In this document: piece after piece, positions 54,554 to 63,165 of the stretch
Numbering within the stretch: the first letter of the stretch is position 1
How the letters are laid out: each line of letters opens with the position of its first letter
NCBI GenBank assembly: GCA_963736175.1
Contig: CAVTNU010000006.1
Coordinates: 11,082 to 75,081 of the forward strand
DNA from: Rhodoblastus sp963736175
Lineage (GTDB): Bacteria > Pseudomonadota > Alphaproteobacteria > Rhizobiales > Beijerinckiaceae
DNA length: 64,000 nt
Direction of reading: 5' to 3'
Position numbers and translations under genes: made by a program
The notes under the pieces: generated by a model
The model's input: the letters and a program-made list of their open reading frames with translations, nothing else
What the model was told of the DNA's origin: nothing
The model's database searches: none

Positions 54554-55849
54554 ATGGATCGCATTCGCATCGTGGGCGGCAATCCGCTCAATGGAATTAT
54601 TCCGATTTCCGGGGCCAAGAACGCGGCCTTGCCGCTGATGATCGCCTCGCTGCTGACCGATCGCACGGTTACGCTGGAAAATCTGCCGCGCCTTGCCGAC
54701 GTCAGCCTGCTTGTGCGTATCCTGAGCAATCACGGCGTCGATTATTCGATCGACGGGCGTCGCCAGGGCGAAATGCAGGACGCCGGACAGACCGTACACA
54801 TGACGGCGCGCGAAATCGTCGGCACCACGGCGCCCTACGAACTGGTGTCGCGCATGCGCGCCAGTTTCTGGGTGGTCGCGCCGCTGCTGGCGCGTTGCGG
54901 TCAGGCCAAGGTTTCGTTGCCGGGCGGCTGCGCCATCGGCACGCGGCCGGTCGATCTGCTGCTGATGGCGCTGGAAAAGCTCGGCGCCTCGATCGATATC
55001 GAAGCCGGTTACGTTATCGCCAAGGCGCCGCATGGCCTGCGCGGGGCGGAAATCGTCTTCCCCAAAGTGACCGTCGGCGGCACCCATGTCGCCTTGATGG
55101 CCGCCGCGCTGGCCCAGGGTACGACGGTGCTGCACAACGCCGCGCGCGAACCCGAAGTGGTCGATCTCGCCGATCTTTTGGTCAAGATGGGCGCGCGCAT
55201 CAAGGGCGCCGGCGAATCGGTGATCGAGATCGAGGGCGTCGGCCGGCTCGAGGGCGCGCGACACAAGGTGCTGCCCGATCGTATCGAGGCCGGCACCTAC
55301 GCCATCGCCGTCGCCATGACCGGCGGCGACGTCCTGCTTGAGGGCGCCCAGGGCGCTCATCTGCAGGCGGCTCTCGACGTCATCGAAAAATCGGGCGCGC
55401 AGGTGACGCAGACCAACGAGGGCCTGCGCGTCAGGCGCAATGGCGCGGGGATCGCGCCGGTCGATGTCGCGACGGCGCCGTTCCCCGGCTTTCCCACCGA
55501 TCTACAGGCCCAGTTCATGGCCTTGATGACCAAGGCCGACGGCGTCTCCCGCATCACCGAGACGATTTTCGAAAACCGCTTCATGCATGTGCAGGAACTG
55601 GCCCGGCTCGGCGCTCACATCAGGCTCGACGGCGACAGCGCCATTGTCGAGGGCGTGAAAAGGCTCAAGGGCGCGCCGGTCATGGCGACCGACCTGCGCG
55701 CTTCGGTTTCGCTGGTGATCGCCGCGCTGGCGGCCGAAGGCGAAACGATGGTGCAGCGCGTCTATCATCTCGATCGCGGCTTCGAAGCGCTCGAGAAGAA
55801 ACTCAGCCGCTGCGGCGCCGTCGTCGAACGCGTTTCAGAGGGCGGTTAG
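54554..55849 (+). CDS. murA: UDP-N-acetylglucosamine 1-carboxyvinyltransferase
   Basis: 431 residues. MurA transfers enolpyruvate from PEP to UDP-GlcNAc in the first committed step of peptidoglycan synthesis. GAKNAALPLMIASLLTD near 18-35, the catalytic Cys loop (PGGCAIGTRPVDLL, Cys near 124), and GFPTDLQAQFMALMTKA match the family. The length is typical. Ends 11 bp from the convergent PodJ-like gene. Confidence 0.97.
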   Translation: MDRIRIVGGNPLNGIIPISGAKNAALPLMIASLLTDRTVTLENLPRLADVSLLVRILSNHGVDYSIDGRRQGEMQDAGQTVHMTAREIVGTTAPYELVSRMRASFWVVAPLLARCGQAKVSLPGGCAIGTRPVDLLLMALEKLGASIDIEAGYVIAKAPHGLRGAEIVFPKVTVGGTHVALMAAALAQGTTVLHNAAREPEVVDLADLLVKMGARIKGAGESVIEIEGVGRLEGARHKVLPDRIEAGTYAIAVAMTGGDVLLEGAQGAHLQAALDVIEKSGAQVTQTNEGLRVRRNGAGIAPVDVATAPFPGFPTDLQAQFMALMTKADGVSRITETIFENRFMHVQELARLGAHIRLDGDSAIVEGVKRLKGAPVMATDLRASVSLVIAALAAEGETMVQRVYHLDRGFEALEKKLSRCGAVVERVSEGG

Positions 55850-55860
55850 CGCCGAAAGGT

Positions 55861-58800
55861 TCACGCTCTGGCCGCGTGCGGCCGCGGTCGCGTTTCGGCT
55901 TTGACGGGCGCGCCGACTTCCGGCGCGTCATTGGCGCTCTTTTCCACGCCGCGCGTATGGAACTCGGCCAGTTTCTGCTTGGCGGCGGCAAGTTCTTGCG
56001 CCGGCAGCCGGGCGGCTATGTCGTCGCGTTTCCTGGCGGCGTCGTCGTCGCCTTGTTTGGCGGCGAGCCCGAACCACAGATAGCTCTGCTGGAGATTTTG
56101 CGACACGCCCATGCCGCGCGCGTAAAGCACGGCCAGATTGTACTGGCTGTCGCGCACGCCATATTCGGCGGCCTTGCGGAACCATTCGGCGGCGCTGGCG
56201 TAATCGGGTTTGCTGTCGACGCCTTCGGCGATGACGACGGCCAGATTGTGCATGGCGCGCACGTTGCCCTGTTCGGCGGCCTTTTGATACCAAAGATGGG
56301 CGAGAGCGAGGTCCCGGGTCGCGCCGAGACCTTTTTCGTAAATGGCGCCGAGACGATATTGCGCCTGGGCGACGCCCTGCACGGCGGATTTCTCGAACCA
56401 TTGCGCGGCAAGTTTGTAGTCGCGCGGGCCCTCGCGCCCCTCGGCGTAGCGCGCGCCCATTTCATATTGCGCGGCGGGGTCGCCCTTGTCGGCCAGTTCC
56501 TTGATATTGGCCTGCGCGGCGCGCTGCGCCAGTTCGAACGCCGCGCCCGGATTGGCGCGCGGGGAAATGGCGCCGACAGCCATCGGATCGATCAGGCTGG
56601 CGCCTTTGCCGGGCGCCTTGGGCGTTCCTGGAGCGGGCGCCTCATTCGTCGGCGCGGCGGGGGCGCCGACATTCGCGCCGCTGTCCTGCGCCGCGCCAGC
56701 GGGCGCTTTGGCGGAGGGCGCCTCGCCCTGGACTGGGCCGGGCGCGGGCGCCGCTTCGAGCTTCGCCGCGGCGCCTTTAGGCGCTGCGGGACGCGCGGCG
56801 TCGGCGGCCGGCGCGTCCTGGTTGGGCGCGACCCCCGGCTCGCGATCCAGGAATTTGTAAGCCTGGAAGGCGCCAAGCGCCAATACGGCGGCGGCCAAGG
56901 CGATGGTTGGCAGTTTACGTTTGGCGGGCGCGGCGTCGTTCGCCGCAGCGCCCTTCGGCTCACGACCCTTGCGGATTCTGTTCGGCTCGGAGGCCTCCAG
57001 CGTCGGCTTGGCCCCGAGGCCGGGAATGAGAGAGGCCTTCTTGACGCGTTCGGCGCTCTCTCGCTCGGCCGCCGTCGCGGCAGCCTGCGCGGCTAAGGCG
57101 CGGCGGGCGACGTCGATGTAATTGGTTTGCGGCGCCGCCTTCTCGCCGTCGCCAGGGCGCGCCGCCGGATGGCCGGCGCCCGGCTCCAGCAGAAAATCAT
57201 CGGTGAATTTGAGGTCGTCCGCCTTCATGGCGATTGGCGGCGGCTCGGGGCGATGGCGAGGCGGCTCGGGGGTTTCCTGCAGCGGCGGGTCTTCCCGGCG
57301 CGCAGCCGGCGACGGCGAGAAAGCGGCCGGCTCCGATCCGCCGACGCGCGTATCGACCAGATCTTCTTCCAGCATGGCCAGACGGTCGACGACCTTTTCC
57401 AAGGTTTCGTGCACCGCCGTCAGCGTTTCGTGCGTGCGCCGGTCGGCGTCGTTCTGCACTTGGCGCAGATCGGCGATTTCCTGGCTCAGTTCGGGCGAAG
57501 GCCGGGCCCCCGGCAAGTTCGCCATGGCTTCCTGCAAAGCCGCGCGCGCCGCATCGCGGGCGGCGTCTTCGGCGGCCCCGACAACGGCCTCGCGCGATTG
57601 GTCGAGCCGGCGCGCCAAATCTTCGATCGACCGCGTCAAGGCGCTGTTCGACGAATCCGTCGCGCCGTTTTCCAGCTTTTCGGACACTTTGGAAATTTGC
57701 CGCTCCAGCGCTTCGAAGGCGCGATGATCGGCTTGCGGCGCCATCGCCGTGTCGAGCTTTTCGGCCAGGGCGCGCAGCAGCGGTTCGATCCCGGCGGGCG
57801 ACGAGGAGGCGGCCGTCGGGTCGCTGGGCTTCGACGCGAATTGATCGAATTTGGAGTTGAGATGGTCGAGCCGCGTTTCGATAAGGCGCAGCCCCTCGCC
57901 GCCCTGCGATTGCGAGGCGGACGCGGCTTCGCGCGACAATCGCTCGAGACGCTCCGAAATCGCCGCGATCTGCCGTTCAAGCCGTTCGACCGGGGTGTTT
58001 TCGATCGCCGCGCTCAGCATGTCGCGGATGGAGTCGGTCTGGTCGCACAGGCGTAAAAATTCCGAACGATCCGCGCCGCCGGAAGCGTGGATCGCCTCGA
58101 TCTTGCGTTCGATTTCGCGCAGATGCTCGGCCATATTGCCGAAATCGGCCGTTTCGGCGATCTTGCCGATCGAATTGCGCAAGTCCGCCGCCAGCTTTTC
58201 AATCGGTCCGAGTATGTTTTCGCGCACGCCGCTGTCGCGCGTCGCTTCGATGCGGGCGGTCAGGTCGCGCATGGCGCTCTCAAGCGCCGCCATCGCGCCG
58301 CTCGGCGTCAGCTTTTCAACGCCGCGCGCCATTTCGGCGATTTCGCGGCGCAAGGATTCGATTTCCGGGCCGGACGCCGTGGGCTCGCGTCCTTGCAGGC
58401 TCATCGCCTGGCGCGCGGTGTCCATCTTGCCGGAGAGATCGCGGATGGCGTTTTCAAGCGCCGCGATCGACCCGCTCGCCGTCGGGTCGACTTCGCCGTC
58501 GACGCGCCCGCTCGGCCGCGACAGCGCCGTTTCAATGCGCGCCGTCAGCGACGCCATGTCCTGTTGCAGGCGGTCGATCTTGGAATCGACCGGCGGCGTC
58601 TTGGCCTGTTCGGCGAATTGTTCGAGCTTGGCCGCGAAGGCGTCAAGTCTGGCGTCGAGTCTGGCGTCGAACGCCCGGCGATCAGCCAGGGGGCCGGCGA
58701 CAGGGCCTGTCGGGCGGCTGATTGGCTGATCGTTCGCTGTTCTGGCTCCGGCGAAGGGCGGCCGGAAGGCGGGCGCCGCCTGCGCCGCGACGCCATCGAG

Positions 58801-59673
58801 GTCGGCCTGTCGCGCCGCGATTTCGGCAAGGGCGCCGCGCAAGGCGTCCGGCGCGCCAGAGCGCGTTTGCGCCATGGCGGCGCGCTCGGCGCGGCGTTGG
58901 GCGAAAGCCTGCGTCGCCGTGTTCTTGCGCTCGAAGTTCTCGATCAGGGTTTCAAGGCGCTGCTCCAGCCGGGAAATATGTTCGCCCTCGGCAGGACCGG
59001 CCGCCGCCTCTCGCTTCGACATGGCTTCGATCCGCAACTCCAGGCGACCAAGCGCGCTGCGGAGCGGGCGATATTCCTCGGCGACGGACTTTTTCGACAA
59101 TTGCGATTCGATATCGCTCAGACGGTCGTTGACCGCCGCGATCATGCCGCGGATGGGCTTCACATTGTCGCCGCTGTGGTGCAGTCGGTCCTCGATGCCC
59201 GCCAGACGGGCGTCAACCGACGCCAGCGCGTCGGAGCGGCGCTCGAAAGCCGATACGGCCTGCTCCAGAACGTTGTCGGCGTCATAGGCGTCGCGTCGAC
59301 GAACCCGCGTCGGCCGAAATGACGCTTCGCGCGAGGACGCCTGATCGCGGTGAGAAAATTCGCGGCGACGCGGCGGCAGATCGTCGTTGTCCATTTCCTC
59401 GAAATAGGAGTCTTCGTGGTCGCGGTCTCGCTCGGGACGGCGGCGAGGAGCCCGGTCCCGTTCGCTCATGCGCGCCAGACGCGCCGTCACGGCCTCCAGC
59501 CTCTCCTGCGCGTCGAAATCCATAGCGTTGACGCCGATTTCCGCGGCCCGTTCGGCGATAACGGCGTTCAGCCATTCGCCAAGCGTCATGCCGGCGCGTC
59601 GCGCCGCTTCCTTGGCGGCTGTTCGCGCATCGAAATCTACGCCCTTGATGCTCCAGGGAACCGCTTTGCTCAT
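55861..59673 (-). CDS. PodJ-like polarity/localisation protein with Sel1 repeats
   Basis: 1270 residues from ATG 59673. N-terminal conserved block (VPWSIKGVDFDARTAAKEAARRAGMTLGEWLNAVI), then about 800 residues of coiled-coil with repeated heptads (SRLEQRLETLIENFE, AALESAMRDLTARIEA). A membrane helix lies near 918-940, followed by a proline/alanine-rich spacer and at least four Sel1-like TPR repeats near 1044-1248. The layout matches PodJ/PodJL proteins that organise cell poles in Caulobacter and rhizobia. The Sel1 region is periplasmic and probably binds peptidoglycan or partner proteins. Confidence 0.82.
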   Translation of the reverse strand: MSKAVPWSIKGVDFDARTAAKEAARRAGMTLGEWLNAVIAERAAEIGVNAMDFDAQERLEAVTARLARMSERDRAPRRRPERDRDHEDSYFEEMDNDDLPPRRREFSHRDQASSREASFRPTRVRRRDAYDADNVLEQAVSAFERRSDALASVDARLAGIEDRLHHSGDNVKPIRGMIAAVNDRLSDIESQLSKKSVAEEYRPLRSALGRLELRIEAMSKREAAAGPAEGEHISRLEQRLETLIENFERKNTATQAFAQRRAERAAMAQTRSGAPDALRGALAEIAARQADLDGVAAQAAPAFRPPFAGARTANDQPISRPTGPVAGPLADRRAFDARLDARLDAFAAKLEQFAEQAKTPPVDSKIDRLQQDMASLTARIETALSRPSGRVDGEVDPTASGSIAALENAIRDLSGKMDTARQAMSLQGREPTASGPEIESLRREIAEMARGVEKLTPSGAMAALESAMRDLTARIEATRDSGVRENILGPIEKLAADLRNSIGKIAETADFGNMAEHLREIERKIEAIHASGGADRSEFLRLCDQTDSIRDMLSAAIENTPVERLERQIAAISERLERLSREAASASQSQGGEGLRLIETRLDHLNSKFDQFASKPSDPTAASSSPAGIEPLLRALAEKLDTAMAPQADHRAFEALERQISKVSEKLENGATDSSNSALTRSIEDLARRLDQSREAVVGAAEDAARDAARAALQEAMANLPGARPSPELSQEIADLRQVQNDADRRTHETLTAVHETLEKVVDRLAMLEEDLVDTRVGGSEPAAFSPSPAARREDPPLQETPEPPRHRPEPPPIAMKADDLKFTDDFLLEPGAGHPAARPGDGEKAAPQTNYIDVARRALAAQAAATAAERESAERVKKASLIPGLGAKPTLEASEPNRIRKGREPKGAAANDAAPAKRKLPTIALAAAVLALGAFQAYKFLDREPGVAPNQDAPAADAARPAAPKGAAAKLEAAPAPGPVQGEAPSAKAPAGAAQDSGANVGAPAAPTNEAPAPGTPKAPGKGASLIDPMAVGAISPRANPGAAFELAQRAAQANIKELADKGDPAAQYEMGARYAEGREGPRDYKLAAQWFEKSAVQGVAQAQYRLGAIYEKGLGATRDLALAHLWYQKAAEQGNVRAMHNLAVVIAEGVDSKPDYASAAEWFRKAAEYGVRDSQYNLAVLYARGMGVSQNLQQSYLWFGLAAKQGDDDAARKRDDIAARLPAQELAAAKQKLAEFHTRGVEKSANDAPEVGAPVKAETRPRPHAARA

Positions 59674-59797
59674 CGTTTTGTCCCGCGGGGATCCGTGCAC
59701 AGACCCCAAAAAAGATCAGGCGGCTCCCGACGATCGTCAACGCGAATCGGGATGGCCGATAGTTCGCCGCCTTAGCCCCGACTTTCGACAGTTAGGG

Positions 59798-59812
59798 TAA
59801 ATAAGGCGTTAA
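59798..59812. promoter_or_regulatory. Near-match CtrA box upstream of the PodJ-like gene
   Basis: TAAA-TAAGGCG-TTAA (7 of 8 positions) in an AT-rich stretch 125 bp upstream of the PodJ-like start and 117 bp from the MerR start. PodJ is cell-cycle controlled in Caulobacter, so the site is plausible but weak. Confidence 0.3.
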
Positions 59813-59928
59813 GACTGGCCGATTTCGGCACAGGCGGCGCGCACAGGCTATTGCCTATCCCACTTTGACGTGTATACAACTTATGCGTGCATTGCCCGAT
59901 GATTCGTCAACAGGGGGGCAGGAAAACC

Positions 59929-60375
59929 ATGACCACACACGCCATGCCGTTGCTGAAGCCACATTCGAAGACGTCCGCGCCCATAGAGGCCGAGACGCAG
60001 GCGTCGAACGAAAATCTGATGACGATCGCCGAATTGGCCAAACGAACTGGCGTCACCCTGCGGGCCTTGCGCTTTTACGAGCAACGCGGCCTGCTCGCGC
60101 CGCTGCGGCGCGGCTCGGCGCGCCTTTATGATCGCGCCCAGGTCACGCGTCTGCAAATGATCCTGCGCGGCAAACAGCTCGGCTTCACGCTGAGCGAAAT
60201 CACCGAATTGCTGAACGCCGATTCCGAACAGAACGAGCAGCCGATCGAACTGGCGCTCGACGAAGCACTGTTGCTGGCGCAACTGCGTCATCTCGAAGAG
60301 CGTTGCGCCGATATCGACGCGGCGATCGAAGAGCTCCGTCTGGCGCATCGGCAGATGACGGCGAAACGCGGCTGA
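59929..60375 (+). CDS. MerR-family regulator
   Basis: 148 residues from ATG 59929, after a G-rich AGGAAA stretch; earlier in-frame starts are possible. The MerR winged HTH is MTIAELAKRTGVTLRALRFYEQRGLLAPLRRGSARLYDR, followed by the dimerisation helix with RLQMILRGKQLGFTLSEITELL. No C-terminal cysteines for metal sensing are seen. Divergent from the PodJ-like gene, convergent with fumarase. The ligand is unknown. Confidence 0.9.
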   Translation: MTTHAMPLLKPHSKTSAPIEAETQASNENLMTIAELAKRTGVTLRALRFYEQRGLLAPLRRGSARLYDRAQVTRLQMILRGKQLGFTLSEITELLNADSEQNEQPIELALDEALLLAQLRHLEERCADIDAAIEELRLAHRQMTAKRG

Positions 60376-60409
60376 GTTTGATCTTGGGGCCGTATTTCCG
60401 GCCGCAAGT

Positions 60410-62026
60410 TCAGCCTAGATTGAGCTCTTTGAAGAAGTCATTGCCCTTGTCGTCGACAACGATGAAGGCTGGGAAATTTTCGACTTCGATTTTCCAGACG
60501 GCTTCCATGCCAAGCTCGGGATATTCGAGCGTTTCGACTTTCTTGATGCAGTCTTGGGCAAGGCGCGCCGCCGGGCCGCCGATCGAGCCGAGATAGAAGC
60601 CGCCATGCTTTTTGCAGGCCTCGGTGACGGCGTTCGAGCGATTGCCTTTGGCCAGCATCACAAGCGAGCCGCCGGCCGCCTGGAACTGATCGACATAGGC
60701 GTCCATGCGCCCCGCCGTGGTCGGTCCGAACGAACCGGAGGCGTAACCCGCCGGCGTCTTGGCGGGGCCGGCGTAATAGACCGGATGATTTTTCAGGTAG
60801 TCCGGCATCGCCTCGCCCCGTTCCAGCCTTTCGCGGATCTTGGCGTGGGCGAGATCGCGCGCGACGACGATGGCGCCGGTCAGCGACAGCCGGGTCTTCA
60901 CCGGATATCTGGTCAGGGTCGCGAGAATCGCCGCCATTGGCTGGTTGAGGTTGATCTTGACCGCCTCGCCGCCGAGCGTGGCTTCGTCGACCGCGGGAAG
61001 GAAGCGCGCCGGATCGTGCTCCAGTTCTTCGAGAAACACGCCGTCGCGGGTGATCTTGCCGAGCGCCTGCCGATCAGCCGAGCAGGACACGCCCACGCCG
61101 ATCGGCAGCGACGCGCCGTGGCGCGGCAGGCGGATCACCCGCACGTCATGGCAGAAGTATTTGCCGCCGAATTGCGCGCCGACGCCCAGGTTCCGCGTCA
61201 GCTTGTGGATTTCCGCCTCCAGCGCCAGATCGCGGAACGCTTCGCCTTTTTCCGACCCGTGCGTGGGCAGGCTGTCGAGATAACGCGCCGAGGCGAGCTT
61301 GACGGTTTTCAGATTGAGTTCGGCCGAAAGGCCCCCGATGACGATGGCGAGGTGATAAGGCGGGCAGGCGGCTGTGCCGAGCGCCAGAATTTGTTTCTTC
61401 AACACCTCCAGCAGCCGGTCATGCGTCAGCATCGAGGGCGTGCCTTGAACAAGGTAGGTCTTGTTGGCCGAACCGCCGCCCTTGGCCATGAACAGGAACT
61501 TGTAATAGTCCTCGCCCTCTTCGTAGATGTCGATCTGGGCCGGCAGATTGGTGCGCGTGTTGGTTTCCTCGAACATCGACAGCGGCGCGAGCTGCGAATA
61601 GCGCAGGTTCTTTTTCTCATAGGCGTCGCGCACGCCCCGCGACAGGGCCGCCTCGTCGCCGCCTTTGGTGAAAACGCGACGACCCTTCTTCGCCATGACG
61701 ATGGCGGTGCCGGTGTCCTGACACATCGGCAGCACGCCGCCCGCCGCGATATTGGCGTTTTTGAGCAGGTCATAGGCGACGAACTTGTCGTTGCCGGTGG
61801 CCTCCGGGTCGTCGAGGATTTTCGCCAACTGGGCGAGATGGCCGGGGCGCAGCAGATGATTGATGTCGCTCATCGCCGCTTCGGCGAGCAGGCGGATCGC
61901 TTCCGGCTCGACAATCAGAATATCTTCGCCGTCGAATTTTTCGACGCGCACGCCTTTGTCGCTGAGCTTGCGATAGGGCGTTTCATCTTTGCCGAGGGAG
62001 AAAAGCGGAGCATGGGCGACGGTCAT
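60410..62026 (-). CDS. fumA: Fumarate hydratase, class I
   Basis: 538 residues from ATG 62026; the frame starts three codons earlier at a TTG. Class I fumarase is a 4Fe-4S enzyme that converts fumarate to malate. N-terminal alpha domain with LPMCQDTGTAIV (Fe-S Cys), GGGSANKTYL, AACPPYHLAIVIGGLSAE and the C-terminal FGPTTAGRMDAYVDQFQ. Length is typical for the fused class I form. Confidence 0.93.
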   Translation of the reverse strand: MTVAHAPLFSLGKDETPYRKLSDKGVRVEKFDGEDILIVEPEAIRLLAEAAMSDINHLLRPGHLAQLAKILDDPEATGNDKFVAYDLLKNANIAAGGVLPMCQDTGTAIVMAKKGRRVFTKGGDEAALSRGVRDAYEKKNLRYSQLAPLSMFEETNTRTNLPAQIDIYEEGEDYYKFLFMAKGGGSANKTYLVQGTPSMLTHDRLLEVLKKQILALGTAACPPYHLAIVIGGLSAELNLKTVKLASARYLDSLPTHGSEKGEAFRDLALEAEIHKLTRNLGVGAQFGGKYFCHDVRVIRLPRHGASLPIGVGVSCSADRQALGKITRDGVFLEELEHDPARFLPAVDEATLGGEAVKINLNQPMAAILATLTRYPVKTRLSLTGAIVVARDLAHAKIRERLERGEAMPDYLKNHPVYYAGPAKTPAGYASGSFGPTTAGRMDAYVDQFQAAGGSLVMLAKGNRSNAVTEACKKHGGFYLGSIGGPAARLAQDCIKKVETLEYPELGMEAVWKIEVENFPAFIVVDDKGNDFFKELNLG

Positions 62027-62100
62027 AGCGGACAATCCCGGGCGATGTGAGTTTGGCTGCTTTTAGGCCTTTGTCGCGCTCTTTCCAAGTTGACGAAGGG

Positions 62101-62496
62101 CTAATCCCTGTGCGCCAGAAACGCCCGCAGCTTGGCCGCCAGCGCCGCTTCGTCGCGCGTTTCACACTCCCAGACGGTCAACGCGTCCCAGCCCATCGCG
62201 GCGTATTGGCCCAGATGCCTGTCGTCGCGGGCTCGGTTGCGAGCGATTTTCGCGGCCCAATAATCGGCGTTGGTTTTCGGCATGCGCGCGCCGCGCTTGC
62301 AGTCGTGGCCGTGCCAGAAACAGCCATGCACGAAGATCGCCTGTTTTCGGCCGATATAGGCGATGTCGGGGGCGCCGGGCAGGTCCCGGCGATGCAGGCG
62401 GTAGAAGGGCGCAAAGCCCCGTAAGATATTGCGCACCCGCAATTCGGGGATGGTGTCGCGGGAGGGAACCGCGCGCATGACGGCGGAGCGGTCCAT
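62101..62496 (-). CDS. vsr: Very short patch repair endonuclease
   Basis: 131 residues from ATG 62496; a GTG at 62517 overlapping the upstream stop is the alternative. Vsr nicks next to T:G mismatches made by deamination of 5-methylcytosine. Catalytic residues are conserved in the YRLHRRDLPGAPDIAYIGRKQAIFVHGCFWHGHDC region, and CKRGARMPKTNADYWAAKI follows. No Dcm-type methylase is visible in the window. Coupled to the gene upstream by 4-base overlap if the GTG is used. Confidence 0.92.
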   Translation of the reverse strand: MDRSAVMRAVPSRDTIPELRVRNILRGFAPFYRLHRRDLPGAPDIAYIGRKQAIFVHGCFWHGHDCKRGARMPKTNADYWAAKIARNRARDDRHLGQYAAMGWDALTVWECETRDEAALAAKLRAFLAHRD

Positions 62497-62513
62497 CGCG
62501 CTTTCGCTGTCCC

Positions 62514-62837
62514 TCACGGCTTCGGCGCGGGCAATTGCAGCGCCTGCGTCGTGCGGGTCTGAATGAAGCCTTTGGCCTTTTCGGCGATCAGGGCGAGGGC
62601 CCAGGGCAGATCGAGCGAGACGCGCACGACGTCGGGCGCGACGTCCAGCGCGCCGGTCAGCGTCTGGCCGAGCGCGCCGATGCGCAGGTCGGCGTGATCG
62701 CCGCTCCAGTTCACCTCGACGCCGGACAGGTACTGAGCGAAACGCGCGCGCAATTCCTTTTCGCCGGCCTCGATACGCGCCTTGGCTTCGGCGGCGCCGA
62801 GCTTGTGCGGCACGTCGACGGAAATGGTTTTCGCCAT
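62514..62837 (-). CDS. Polyhydroxyalkanoate-system (PHA_gran_rgn) protein
   Basis: 107 residues with GAGGGGA before the ATG. The small alpha/beta pattern (SVDVPHKLGAAEAKARIEAGEKELRARFAQYLSG, then LDLPWALALIAEKAKGFIQTRTTQALQL) matches the PHA granule-associated family found in many Alphaproteobacteria. The exact role is unclear. It precedes vsr in the same direction. Confidence 0.75.
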   Translation of the reverse strand: MAKTISVDVPHKLGAAEAKARIEAGEKELRARFAQYLSGVEVNWSGDHADLRIGALGQTLTGALDVAPDVVRVSLDLPWALALIAEKAKGFIQTRTTQALQLPAPKP

Positions 62838-63165
62838 GAAAATCCCCTCAAGCGCGGAGCCAGTCTAACGACGCTGCGGCGCCTCAGCCGTGTTGAGAGC
62901 GCGCGTCTGCCCTGCGTATCCGGTATGTGGCCTTGGCGGGACTATTTGCAATAACCAATGCAAATTTCGCATACGTGATTTTATGGCGGTATTTTCACAA
63001 TGTATAACAAATGGTTGAAAATTATAAAAACGTCGATTGGCAAAATTTGCATAGCTTGCCGCAGACGGCCGCTGGCGCCGGCGAAAAACCTCTTCGTCTT
63101 TCGTTGAAGTATTCGCATCCGCCGCATGGGGCTACAGGCAAGGAAATTCCTGGATGGAGTGTTTG
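62838..63165. other. AT-rich spacer upstream of the CoA-transferase
   Basis: 328 bases without a gene. It contains TTTGCA-type palindromes (62944-62965 and 63040-63050) and AT-rich sequence suitable for a promoter. GGAG lies six bases before the next ATG. Confidence 0.6.
62944..62965. promoter_or_regulatory. ATTTGCA inverted repeat, possible operator
   Basis: ATTTGCA and TGCAAAT are perfect 7-base arms separated by 8 bases. A second short palindrome GCAAA-A-TTTGC lies at 63040-63050. TTTGCAAA-type half-sites are the targets of ScfR/PccR regulators of short-chain acyl-CoA metabolism in Alphaproteobacteria, which fits the adjacent CoA-transferase gene. Binding is inferred. Confidence 0.45.

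Noticed and set aside
58087..59322. Long plus-strand frames opposite the PodJ-like gene
   Set aside because: Arg/Ala-rich composition without motifs; the minus-strand frame has signature domains and continuous coding character.
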